35,367 nt of DNA from Bacteroidota bacterium. GTDB lineage: Bacteria > Bacteroidota > Bacteroidia > Bacteroidales > UBA1402. Location: the NCBI GenBank assembly GCA_030706285.1, contig JAUZOU010000003.1, positions 1 through 35,367 of the forward strand, given 5' to 3'. Numbering within the stretch: position 1 is the first letter of the stretch; each line of letters opens with the position of its first letter. Of the stretch, positions 11,301 through 18,642 are shown in pieces. Below the pieces are notes generated by a model, which saw nothing but the letters and a program-made list of their open reading frames with translations, did no database searches and had not been told where the DNA came from. Both the position numbers and the translations under genes were made by a program.

Positions 11301-12912
11301 ATCGCTGCGCCAACTGTGTCTGCAGGTCCGAAAGATAGAGGTCCTGCAAATCGCCGGGCTTTTCCGCGTAACTGTTCTCACCGAGGCAAAGCACCACGGC
11401 ATCGACGGAAGCGGCAGCTTTGACGGCTTCATCCATGTTATCTACCGTTTCCTCCCAATACTTGCCACCTTCCACATAACGGACGCCCGGCACGTAGGTC
11501 ACCCTGTCGCTCCCGAATGTCTGTTGCAACGCTTCGAGTATGGTATGATAGGGTTCCGTAAAACGGGGCGCTTTCTCACCTTGCCAAGAGTAGGACCAAC
11601 CGCCGTTGAGGGCACGCATGGAATGGGCATTCGGACCGGTCACCAACAAACGAATCCCTTTTTTGAACGGCAGCACACCATCCTCGTTTTTTAAAAGCGT
11701 AATGGCTTCTGCTGCGGTTTCACGGGCTTTCGCCTGATGGGCAGCACTGGCAAATTCCGGATAATCCTTTCGGTCATCCCAAGCCTTGTCAAAAAGGCCA
11801 AGCCGCTGTTTTAGCTTCAGTATACGCCGTACGGCATCGTCGATACGCGTCATGGAGACACTTCCTTCGTTGACTAGTTCGATCAGATCGTCACAGAACC
11901 GGAAGTCGTAGGGTATCATGGACATGTCAATCCCTGCATTGACGGCCAAACGGACAGCATCCTTGCGAGAGGAAGCCACGCGATCTCTCCGGTAAAGATT
12001 CTCAATATCGTTCCAATCGGTGACGACCACCCCTTCAAATTTCAGCTCATTTTTGAGCAAATCAGTTATGATGCGTTTGCTGGCATGAACCGGTTCACCA
12101 TTGATAAGGCCGGAATTGACCATAATGGAAGAAAGACCGGCATCGACAGCCGCTTGAAAAGGAGGCAAGTGATATTCCCTAAGTACAGGATCCGGAATGC
12201 TGGCCGGAGTCCGGTCTTTGCCCGAAACCGGCACAGAATATCCCAGATAATGCTTGGCACATGCCGCCAGATGCAGACCGTCGATGTCAGGTCCCTTCGA
12301 GCCCTGATAACCGTGTACCATTTCGGTACCCAAAGCTGACACCAAGTACGGATCTTCCCCGAAAGTCTCCCACAGACGAGGCCAGCGGGGATCCACTCCA
12401 AGATCCAATACCGGTGAAAAGTTCCAGGGTAAGGAACATGCACGGGTTTCATAGGCAGACATTTCAGCGCAAGCTCTCACTAACTGACGGTTAAAAGTGG
12501 CCGCCTGTGCTATTTGTTGTGGAAACATCGTCGCACCTTTAGTATAGGTCGCCCCATGGATGGCGTCGACCCCATAGATCAACGGAATTGTCAACGGTGT
12601 CTTCCGTGTCTGTTGTTGAAGTAATTTCACCATCCGGTTCCATTCTTCCGGGCTATGGGCCACATTGTCCCATGTGTTCAGCACCGATCCGATGCGATAG
12701 TCCACGATGCCTTTTCTGATCATGGAATCAACCGGCTGATAAGTTTTCTGGTCCACAAAAACATCAATGGTCACCTGAGCCATCTGTCCGACCTTTTCCT
12801 GCAGACTCATCCGTTTCAGCAACGCCTCAACATCCACTGATTGCTGAGCAGACACCATAATGGGCGTCCATAGAACCGCCAACAAGGAGAGCATATGAAT
12901 AGGGTTTTTCAT
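8335..12912 (-). CDS. Tri-catalytic GH3 - GH5_7 - GH26 mannan-degrading enzyme
   Basis: This is one unbroken frame of 1525 residues with a Sec signal (cleaved near VSA|QQ, 20-23) and no lipobox, so probably periplasmic. The GH3 part covers about 25-755: the barrel, with nucleophile Asp299 in VVVTDWND; the sandwich, with acid/base Glu517 in GENSYAEKPGD; and a fibronectin-III-like end. GH5_7 covers about 765-1165, with acid/base Glu957 in WEIGNEPR and the nucleophile in VLEEFGFPRD (1065-1074, probably Glu1068). GH26 covers about 1175-1515, with FGHQDDPAYGHNW, acid/base Glu1333 in FRMYHEMSGTWFWW and nucleophile Glu1443 in VLAETG. All catalytic residues that I can locate are intact in all three domains. 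GH5_7 is a mannanase subfamily, and the GH26 part resembles mannobiose-releasing periplasmic enzymes. GH3 could be a beta-glucosidase or beta-mannosidase. The gap to the CE7 gene is 6 nt. Confidence 0.93.
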   Translation of the reverse strand: MKNPIHMLSLLAVLWTPIMVSAQQSVDVEALLKRMSLQEKVGQMAQVTIDVFVDQKTYQPVDSMIRKGIVDYRIGSVLNTWDNVAHSPEEWNRMVKLLQQQTRKTPLTIPLIYGVDAIHGATYTKGATMFPQQIAQAATFNRQLVRACAEMSAYETRACSLPWNFSPVLDLGVDPRWPRLWETFGEDPYLVSALGTEMVHGYQGSKGPDIDGLHLAACAKHYLGYSVPVSGKDRTPASIPDPVLREYHLPPFQAAVDAGLSSIMVNSGLINGEPVHASKRIITDLLKNELKFEGVVVTDWNDIENLYRRDRVASSRKDAVRLAVNAGIDMSMIPYDFRFCDDLIELVNEGSVSMTRIDDAVRRILKLKQRLGLFDKAWDDRKDYPEFASAAHQAKARETAAEAITLLKNEDGVLPFKKGIRLLVTGPNAHSMRALNGGWSYSWQGEKAPRFTEPYHTILEALQQTFGSDRVTYVPGVRYVEGGKYWEETVDNMDEAVKAAASVDAVVLCLGENSYAEKPGDLQDLYLSDLQTQLAQRLVATGKPIVLVLNEGRPRIISRFEKDMKAVLMTYLPGNYGADALADLLCGAVNPSGKLPFNYPRYPQSLIPDWHKYAEEQLKAEGMYNYESDYSPQWEFGTGLSYTSFRYDRLRLSSTTVRAGDNLEVSVDVTNTGKLQGKEAVLLYLSDLVASLAPDKRRLKGFDKISLNSGETKTVTFTLTPKEMSFIDSENRQTLEPGDFEVRTGSLIARFTVIASENDAKKPQGIVQKQGCHFVINGRPYRFIGANFWYGAILGSPGRGGDRVRLLRELDLMKANGITNLRVLIGADGPNGVPTKVEPTLQLKPGVYNDSIFDGLDFLLSELGKRDMKAVLFFTNAWEWSGGYGQYLEWAGKGKAPIPNIDGWPAYLNFVKQYAFCDSCTELLKHHIRHVLERQNCYNGRKYTEDPAIFAWEIGNEPRAFSEEGKPAFSRWLRDISAYIKSLDCHHLVTIGTEGKHGCEEDLKLFEETHADPNIDYLVMHIWPKNWSWLDVKDIPGSLGKSVDSTVAYMEEHEAVARKLQKPIVLEEFGFPRDHHRYEPTDGTVCRDAYYQSAFERILRSSATDGVLAGCNIWAWGGFGRPRHLYWQPGDDYLGDPAQEEQGLNSVFNVDQTVPLIKKYASLLSKEPVIADSLATDRTKALFANLRKSLGKGILFGHQDDPAYGHNWFNESGRSDVKETAGDYPAVVGWELGGLDVGAGRNLDSVAFTDMRRLMREVYDRGSVNTVSFHAFNIATGKDAWDCAQDTVVRSILPGGVHHEAYLKRLDRLADFFFSLKAADGKPIPVIFRMYHEMSGTWFWWGSRQCTPEEYKALYRMTEAYLRDVRQVHQLLYAFSPNDVKEEADFLTYYPGDKWVDVVGFDFYLHWDKTDRSVADYRQRMSEGLRTVTDYARKTGKIPVLAETGLEGILIPDFYTNVLAPLIEPFDISYILLWRNAYAASLKHHFYVPYAGHPAANDFKRFTQSRKIWLSEDLPDLYSTADIQY

Positions 12913-12918
12913 AACAAC

Positions 12919-14670
12919 TTACATTCCGAGTTTCTTTTTGAAAAAATCCATGTGCAGATCGTTCCATTCCACCGGGGTTCCGTGTCCCTGTTCACGGTAT
13001 ATCCGGTACTGTTTTTCCGATCGGATCAGATTATAACCGACAAAATTGGTGTGATTCGGACAAACCTCATCCTGCAATCCGGCAGCCATCAATATGGGAC
13101 ACTGGATCCATCCGGCCAGGTTCTTGATGTCGAAGTAGGTCAGTATGTCGTATACCTGTTCCCAAGTCTTGTCCGGATGAAGGGCGAGATAGGTTTCGAA
13201 GGCGCTGCGGGGCCAGCTCACAATCCGGAAATAGTCGCGGTAATCGGACAGGAACGGTACGGCCGGAGCAGCAGCCTTGATGCGATGGTCCAGAGCACAG
13301 GCAGCCAACGTGAAGGCTCCACCTTGGCTTCCACCTTCGGCAACAATCCGATCGGCGTCCACTTCAGGACGAGAAACTAGGAAATCCACTCCACGCACCA
13401 GATCCATGAAGGCTCCACGGTAGTAGTAGTTTTCCTTGCTATCCAGCCCCCAAATGAGCCAATCGCCCCAGAAATCTTTCTGGATGGCCTTCTGGATACC
13501 CTGCCCACGCACGGAAAGCACAAAGCTGGCAAAGCCGGGTTCACCGTCGGTGAGCGGATACCAAGGTTCGGAACCATACCCCATATAATAGATGATGGCC
13601 GGATACTTGCCGGGAGTCTTGGGCACAGCGTAAAAGCCTTCGATGGTGAGCTCCCCGAACGACTTCATCCACACATGATAGATGTTTCGGGCACCGGTGG
13701 ACCGTTCCGGAATGAGTTCCATCCGGTATTCCGGATTCACTTTTTTCAGTTCGACCAGCGATTGCTTCCAGAAGGCTTCAAAATCGGGCTTGGCATCGAC
13801 GGGAGAGACAATTTTTTCAGGTTCGTATCCGATGTTGAATTTTTCGACGTTGCCGATGACCCCCTCTTTCTCAACAAACAGGGTACAGCGGTAAAAACCG
13901 GGAGTGGGCAAATGGAAAGGCACGTTGGCGGAAAGACTGGCTCCTGGTTTCAGCGTAAAGGACCGGACGATACTGTCCACCGGTGCATACATGTCGGTCT
14001 TCAGCACCAGCACCACATTGAATCTGGCATTCTCCCGAACCGTATTTTTCAACGACAACGTCATTTCCTGTTTTTGGCCCTGCATGAATACCCATTGGTC
14101 GGCCGGAAAATCCCATTGCAGCTTGATGGCATCTGTAACACCCAAAGGACGCACCAGCGTATGGTCCGTTATCAGGCCGCCCCCTCCTACTCCGTCGTAG
14201 ACACGAACAGCCATGACATTGGGCCGGCCGAAAAGGACATAGCCGGCAGGGACGACATACACTCGCTTCTGACCGTATTTGCTGACATATTCCGGCGGCA
14301 TTCCACCCGTTACTCCGATGCGACGGCCATTGAAATAAAATTCATCGGCATCGTCCGCATTCGTATACCGTATCATGATGCCACCATATTTCTGAACCTG
14401 TGCTTTCAACGTCTCAGGCAAGACGACTTGCTTACGGTACCAACCGAAACCGTCCCGGTCTGGAAAGCCTTGGTCCTCCCAACATTTGGAGGAGCTGATG
14501 ACCTTCCATTCACGATCGTCCAAACTGGGAGAAGCGCCATCCGGCTGGTCACCGATGGCGAACTTCCATTGGTCGTCAAGCACCAGTTCGGAAAATTGTG
14601 CCTGCGCTTCCAACGTCTTTCCGACATTAAGCAAACAGACGAAAGAAAGTAGTATGAGCATTCGTTTCAT
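12919..14670 (-). CDS. CE7 (AXE1-type) acetyl esterase with N-terminal jelly-roll domain
   Basis: This is a secreted carbohydrate esterase, predicted to remove acetyl groups from acetylated (gluco)mannan oligosaccharides. The start at 14670 (MKRMLILLSF, a signal peptide) gives 583 residues; the longer frame to 14703 would overlap the GH26 gene. Residues of about 25-175 form a jelly roll of the GH2-sugar-binding type, with GFGWYRKQV, YFNGRRIG and a VRVYD segment. A beta-sandwich linker follows to about 285. The rest is an alpha/beta-hydrolase of the acetyl xylan esterase family: DFEAFW, RGQG, GGSQGG with nucleophile Ser448, LQDEVCP with Asp534, and EQGHG with His563, a complete triad. CE7 enzymes alone are about 320 residues, so the N-terminal half is an addition. 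The gap to the GH26 gene is 7 nt. The mannan substrate is inferred from the neighbours. Confidence 0.9.
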   Translation of the reverse strand: MKRMLILLSFVCLLNVGKTLEAQAQFSELVLDDQWKFAIGDQPDGASPSLDDREWKVISSSKCWEDQGFPDRDGFGWYRKQVVLPETLKAQVQKYGGIMIRYTNADDADEFYFNGRRIGVTGGMPPEYVSKYGQKRVYVVPAGYVLFGRPNVMAVRVYDGVGGGGLITDHTLVRPLGVTDAIKLQWDFPADQWVFMQGQKQEMTLSLKNTVRENARFNVVLVLKTDMYAPVDSIVRSFTLKPGASLSANVPFHLPTPGFYRCTLFVEKEGVIGNVEKFNIGYEPEKIVSPVDAKPDFEAFWKQSLVELKKVNPEYRMELIPERSTGARNIYHVWMKSFGELTIEGFYAVPKTPGKYPAIIYYMGYGSEPWYPLTDGEPGFASFVLSVRGQGIQKAIQKDFWGDWLIWGLDSKENYYYRGAFMDLVRGVDFLVSRPEVDADRIVAEGGSQGGAFTLAACALDHRIKAAAPAVPFLSDYRDYFRIVSWPRSAFETYLALHPDKTWEQVYDILTYFDIKNLAGWIQCPILMAAGLQDEVCPNHTNFVGYNLIRSEKQYRIYREQGHGTPVEWNDLHMDFFKKKLGM

Positions 14671-14677
14671 AGCTGAC

Positions 14678-16411
14678 TTATTTAAGATTGGGCATTTGAT
14701 CACGAGTCACCACATAATCGTAGCTGAAGAACTTGTTCCACCAAGCCGCGCCGTTATGGCTGTCCGACTCCGTGTAATAGCCGTTCCATGGCATAAAGTA
14801 CGACCACATGTCACCATAGGCTTTCATGGACGCCGGATCAGGCACGGAACCACATTCGCTGAGCGTGATCAGCTTTCTGCCTCCGAATAGTTTCCGGATC
14901 CGGTTAAAAGAATAATACTGTGAACCGTGTTGATTTTCACCGGGATAGATATCCATACCGATCAAGTCTACATACTCGTCACCCGGATACCAATCGACAG
15001 TAGAAGCATTCGCATCACTAGTCCAGACCCAAATCAGATTGTTGAGGCCATGCACGTTGGTGAAGCGATTGAACATTAGTTTCCATAATGTCTTGAAGGG
15101 AACCGGACCTTTGGCACCCCACCAGAACCAGGTACCAGATGCCTCGTGCAACGGCCGCCAGAGCACCGGTATGCCGGCATCGCGAAATTGTTTCAGGTAA
15201 CCGGCTATCACATCAAGGTCAACGATCATAGCCTGGTACTCATTGGACGTCGTATCCGTCACATTGGACACGTCGAACGTGGTTCCGGATGGCTTCGAAG
15301 AGGAATACGTGTACATCGAACCCGATTTGGTGAGCGGATCGCGCCAATGCCACATCAGCGCTACCAGGCCGTTGTTGTTCCACCAGTCGGCGCCCAGCGT
15401 GAATGGAGCGGAATAGTTCACCCAATTCTGGTTCGGATTGGTATGGTCAACGAAGTCGAAGCAAGTCAGCGCCGGCCATTTGCCGGTATGCTCATGTACC
15501 CAAGTGGCTTCCGTAATATTGGTGCTGTATGCCGCCATCGTCCCAGAAAGTACCTTGCTCCCAAAATTTCCCTTCAGAAAATCGTAGACTCGAACAGCCT
15601 GTGACGATGGATTCGGGGTGACCAACGATGCGGCAATCCGGAAGGGAGTCAATCCGGCTGAGTCGTAGGCCAACGTCACGTAATCATAGTTGGTCCACCC
15701 CCAGTTCTTGACCAATGACAAACTATGGACGCCGGCGGTGAGGTAGATCTCACCCGCAGAAAGGGTCGTCCAGAAAGACACCGCCTCAAAGGACAATGTG
15801 CAGATCAAACCATCATCCACATACAGATCGTTTTGCTTTGCACTGGACATGGTATGGTAGCGCACCGTCAACCGATAATAGCCGTCTTGGTCAGCCTGGA
15901 CGCTAAAGGTCACATTCCCGTCTCCTGAGCTGACGTATCCAGTTCCGGAATAGCCGTTCAGGCTGGTTGCGACAGCGGCAGAGCCTGTCAACGTCGCCTT
16001 TTCCGCTTCAAACACAGTTCCTTCCGGAGCAATGCCTTTGACGGTCTTGAACGGCAGTAAAAGGCTTTTGTTGTAATTTCCGGCATCGTCGTAAAGAGTT
16101 CCGGCCGGAATTTCAAGGATATACGAAGTGTTGCCCGTCAACTCCGTGTCGATGGTCAGCTTTTGGTAAGAAAGTGCCGCCTTCACGACCTTTCCGTTTA
16201 GGGTAATCTGAGGATTGTCTATAAGATAAAATTTTTCGGAGAATTTCAATTCCAGGATCGTGCCTAAGGCTACGGCTGTGTCGCCCGGTTCCGGTGTACT
16301 GCTCGTCAAGGCTGGGCCCTCTTTGTCGCCGTCATTTTCAGGCTTGCAGTTGGTTAAAAAGAGCACCAAAACAAACAGGAAACCCCATCGGAAGGCTTGT
16401 TTTTTGAACAT
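14678..16411 (-). CDS. Surface GH26 endo-beta-mannanase lipoprotein with CBM35/6-like module
   Basis: This is probably the outer-surface enzyme that makes the first cuts in mannan. The start at 16411 (MFKKQAFRWGFLF) gives 577 residues with a lipoprotein signal ending FLTNC (Cys22). The tail after it, KPENDGDKEG, is acidic like Bacteroides lipoprotein export signals. Domains in order: an Ig-like SbsA/Big_5-type domain at about 32-124 (TPEPGDTAVALGTILELKFSE), a CBM35/CBM6-type module at about 132-251 (FEAEKATLTGSA, NGYSGTGYV, GVHSLSLV, NYDYVTL), then the GH26 barrel at about 266-577. The acid/base is Glu423 in WRPLHEASGTWFWW and the nucleophile is Glu519 in TLSECGS. A 113-nt gap with two hairpins separates it from the gene upstream. 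The frame extends upstream to 16483, but that stretch has no signal peptide at its start. Confidence 0.93.
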   Translation of the reverse strand: MFKKQAFRWGFLFVLVLFLTNCKPENDGDKEGPALTSSTPEPGDTAVALGTILELKFSEKFYLIDNPQITLNGKVVKAALSYQKLTIDTELTGNTSYILEIPAGTLYDDAGNYNKSLLLPFKTVKGIAPEGTVFEAEKATLTGSAAVATSLNGYSGTGYVSSGDGNVTFSVQADQDGYYRLTVRYHTMSSAKQNDLYVDDGLICTLSFEAVSFWTTLSAGEIYLTAGVHSLSLVKNWGWTNYDYVTLAYDSAGLTPFRIAASLVTPNPSSQAVRVYDFLKGNFGSKVLSGTMAAYSTNITEATWVHEHTGKWPALTCFDFVDHTNPNQNWVNYSAPFTLGADWWNNNGLVALMWHWRDPLTKSGSMYTYSSSKPSGTTFDVSNVTDTTSNEYQAMIVDLDVIAGYLKQFRDAGIPVLWRPLHEASGTWFWWGAKGPVPFKTLWKLMFNRFTNVHGLNNLIWVWTSDANASTVDWYPGDEYVDLIGMDIYPGENQHGSQYYSFNRIRKLFGGRKLITLSECGSVPDPASMKAYGDMWSYFMPWNGYYTESDSHNGAAWWNKFFSYDYVVTRDQMPNLK

Positions 16412-16456
16412 AAAGGAATTGAATGAAAAAATGATAAACGAATCCTTTTCGAATGA

Positions 16457-16479
16457 GGAGCGTTCCGAAGAACAACTCC
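16457..16479 (-). other. Hairpin with UUCG tetraloop in the gap before the GH26 gene
   Basis: On the transcribed strand this reads GGAG, TT, GTTC, TTCG, GAAC, G, CTCC. That is a 4-bp stem closed by a UUCG tetraloop, a small internal loop, and a further 4-bp stem. UUCG loops are among the most stable RNA loops. No T-run follows, so it is not a standard terminator. It could protect or define an mRNA end between the binding-protein and enzyme halves of the operon. Confidence 0.5.
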
Positions 16480-16511
16480 CCATTCTTTACTAACCTAAGT
16501 ATAGAACTAAA

Positions 16512-16530
16512 AAATAAAAGGCTTTTATTT
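16512..16530 (-). terminator. Weak A/T-only hairpin overlapping the stop codon of the TIG lipoprotein gene
   Basis: The transcribed strand reads AAATAAAA, a 3-nt loop, TTTTATTT, then further T residues. This has the outline of an intrinsic terminator with an 8-bp stem, but the stem is entirely A/T and so weak. It overlaps the stop codon at 16525-16527. Partial attenuation after the binding-protein genes is possible and unproven. Confidence 0.25.
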
Positions 16531-18624
16531 CGGATCAAAGCGCATGTTGTCAAAACACAGCCCTGCAAAATCCGTTCCGGCATCCGAAGAATTCAGGACG
16601 ATACCAAAATTACCGCTGCTAAGGGTCGGATTCGAAAGCTTTCCGGCTATAGGTATGGTTAATGTAGCCCATTCTCCACCTGTCGTGATGTAGTCTCCAT
16701 TGACGATAAGCTGAGAAGAAAGGGTCTCGCCGCCGATCATGAACTGAAACTCATAATTGCCCGTGATCTTGATGGGCGTCGTTGTCTTGATATCCACTTT
16801 GAACACATAATTGTCAGAGTTTACGGAAGGCCAGCCACCGTTCGGATCAGGATGGTTGCATCCAAGCACCCACCAACCCGGATGTGAGACCAAAACGATA
16901 TAGCCAAGGGCCTTACAAGCGGCAGCATCATATGAACTGCCCCAGTTATCCCAATCGACAGCGTGCCAATCGGTGGTACGTACGTTGAAATCATAAATCA
17001 TCTTGGTGTCAGCCGTTATCGGATCCGTACCGGACACGGTAAATTCCGGAGAAACGACTTCGCTCCCGTCATACGCTTTCAACGTCAAGGTAACCTTGCC
17101 GTTTTTCGCATTCGTCGGGACATACACTTCCAGTTTGGTAGAGGTACGGTCACCATAGTCGGTTGCTGTGACGCCATTCTGGAATACGACATCCCTGACC
17201 AGATGGAGCTTGGTGCCGGTGATGGTCAACAATGCTCCAGGTTTGACAATAAATGTGATGCTAGTAATAACGGGTTTGTTGGCTGCCGAGAGCGTCAATT
17301 CGTCGGTCGATTCCACCAGATCTCCGTTCTTTGCGACCAAGGTGATCTTGCCGGAAACGGCCGCTGTCGGAGTCGTCACTGTCAGTGAGGTAGAAGAGGC
17401 CGGAATCGCGTCAACGGAAAGGCCACCGCCAAATATGACTTGCTTGACAAGGTCCAGATTAGTACCGGTGATGGTAATATCACCTCCCGCGGTCAAAGAA
17501 AGCGGAGCAATAGTTGCAATGGCCGGCTTAATAAAGGTCAGGTTGGCACTTTCAGCCGTTTGACCGGATTTGGTACTGAGGACGACTTTGCCCTCAACCG
17601 CTGTTTCGGGAACCGTGACACTAATGGAAGTGGCTGTCTGAGTCGTGATGTTTCCCGTTTTACTTCCGCCGAACGTCACGGTAGTGGCCAGATCGAGGTC
17701 TGTACCGGTGATCGTCAGCGTTTGTCCGCTCTTGACCGGATTCGGAGCTATGCCAGTGATGACGGGAGCCACTAGTTTCAGATCTTCTGATGATTGTACT
17801 TCCACTTGAGAATAAGCCACCAGCTTGAACCTTCCCACTTTGGCAGCAGCCGGGACCTTCACCGTGAACGACGTGTTCGACCTGGAAACAAAAGTCGAAT
17901 CCACCAGGTTGTCTGCGAAAATCACCGATTTGATCAGCTGAAAATCGGTACCAGATACCGTCAGGTTCTCACCCGGTTTTACAGGATTGGGGCTCATGCC
18001 GGTCAAGGCCGGCAGCGTAACGGCGACGATCGTGTCTGAATAGACCAGAATGGGTATTTCCTGCCCATTGGAAATGATAATCTTGCCGCTCTGTGCTTCC
18101 TTGGGCACCGTCACCTTGATCTGGTAGCGGGTCTGGCTGTTGAAACTGGAGCTATCTACAACGATGTTGTCGTTGAAAATCACCTGTTTGATGAGGTTCA
18201 GATAATCACCATTGATCGTAAACTCATCACCGGCCTTGATGGTAAGTGGGGTAATACTGCCAATGGAGATTGGCTCGGAAAACGATAAATCGGTCTTTGT
18301 CAAAATATCCCCGTCGGGGGTTTTCAACGTGATTTTGCCAGGCTTGGCATCCTGCGGAATCACAATCTTGATCGTGGTAGGACTGATGACTGTGATGACC
18401 GTCACTTCGATGTTTTCGGGTAGAATAATGGCCGTCACCTTGTCCAGGTTCAAGCCGATGAATTCCAATTCTCCTCCGCGCAAAGCCGGACTCGGACCGA
18501 ACACCTTGAGCTCCACTTTCTCGGAAGCTTCATTCGTGGTATCGCACGATGTGAGGGTCAAACTGCCCAGCAAGAGGCAAGCCATGAGACCTGCCGTCAT
18601 ATATTTCAAAAATAGTTTTCGCAT
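16525..18624 (-). CDS. Surface glycan-binding lipoprotein with six IPT/TIG repeats
   Basis: This is an outer-surface lipoprotein expected to capture mannan for the SusCD transporter. The start at 18624 (MRKLFLKYMTAG) gives 699 residues, and ATG at 18633 is equally possible. The signal ends LTLTSC (Cys27). Six immunoglobulin-like IPT/TIG units of about 80 residues follow, each with the pattern hydrophobic-P-x(4-5)-G-x(3-5)-I-x-G-x(2)-L (for example SPNPVKPGENLTVSGTDF). The last 165 residues or so form a different beta-sandwich, rich in Trp (TDWHAVDWDNWG, SHPGWWVLG) and ending CFDNMRFDP. That C-terminal domain resembles the end of the neighbouring lipoprotein and is the likely sugar-binding part, with the TIG units acting as a stalk. 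It fits the SGBP-B position seen in characterised PULs. The mannan specificity is inferred from context. Confidence 0.85.
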   Translation of the reverse strand: MRKLFLKYMTAGLMACLLLGSLTLTSCDTTNEASEKVELKVFGPSPALRGGELEFIGLNLDKVTAIILPENIEVTVITVISPTTIKIVIPQDAKPGKITLKTPDGDILTKTDLSFSEPISIGSITPLTIKAGDEFTINGDYLNLIKQVIFNDNIVVDSSSFNSQTRYQIKVTVPKEAQSGKIIISNGQEIPILVYSDTIVAVTLPALTGMSPNPVKPGENLTVSGTDFQLIKSVIFADNLVDSTFVSRSNTSFTVKVPAAAKVGRFKLVAYSQVEVQSSEDLKLVAPVITGIAPNPVKSGQTLTITGTDLDLATTVTFGGSKTGNITTQTATSISVTVPETAVEGKVVLSTKSGQTAESANLTFIKPAIATIAPLSLTAGGDITITGTNLDLVKQVIFGGGLSVDAIPASSTSLTVTTPTAAVSGKITLVAKNGDLVESTDELTLSAANKPVITSITFIVKPGALLTITGTKLHLVRDVVFQNGVTATDYGDRTSTKLEVYVPTNAKNGKVTLTLKAYDGSEVVSPEFTVSGTDPITADTKMIYDFNVRTTDWHAVDWDNWGSSYDAAACKALGYIVLVSHPGWWVLGCNHPDPNGGWPSVNSDNYVFKVDIKTTTPIKITGNYEFQFMIGGETLSSQLIVNGDYITTGGEWATLTIPIAGKLSNPTLSSGNFGIVLNSSDAGTDFAGLCFDNMRFDPK
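17200..18500 (-). repeat. Tandem TIG-domain repeats visible at DNA level
   Basis: Related DNA stretches recur about every 240-260 bp in the TIG lipoprotein gene, for example accggtgatggt-like segments near 17213, 17463, 17703 and 17947. They encode the ITGT-x-LxL-type turn of successive domains. The copies are diverged, which suggests old domain duplication rather than recent expansion. Confidence 0.55.
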
Positions 18625-18642
18625 AATGGTCATTGTTTAAGG

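Noticed and set aside
8335-12912. Triple GH gene as a sequencing artefact joining separate genes
   Set aside because: The frame is continuous with no stop, the domain joins are complete on both sides, and downstream domains have no signal peptide of their own. It still deserves a read-level check.
13675-14652. 325-residue open frame on the plus strand
   Set aside because: It is antisense to the CE7 esterase gene, with no independent support.
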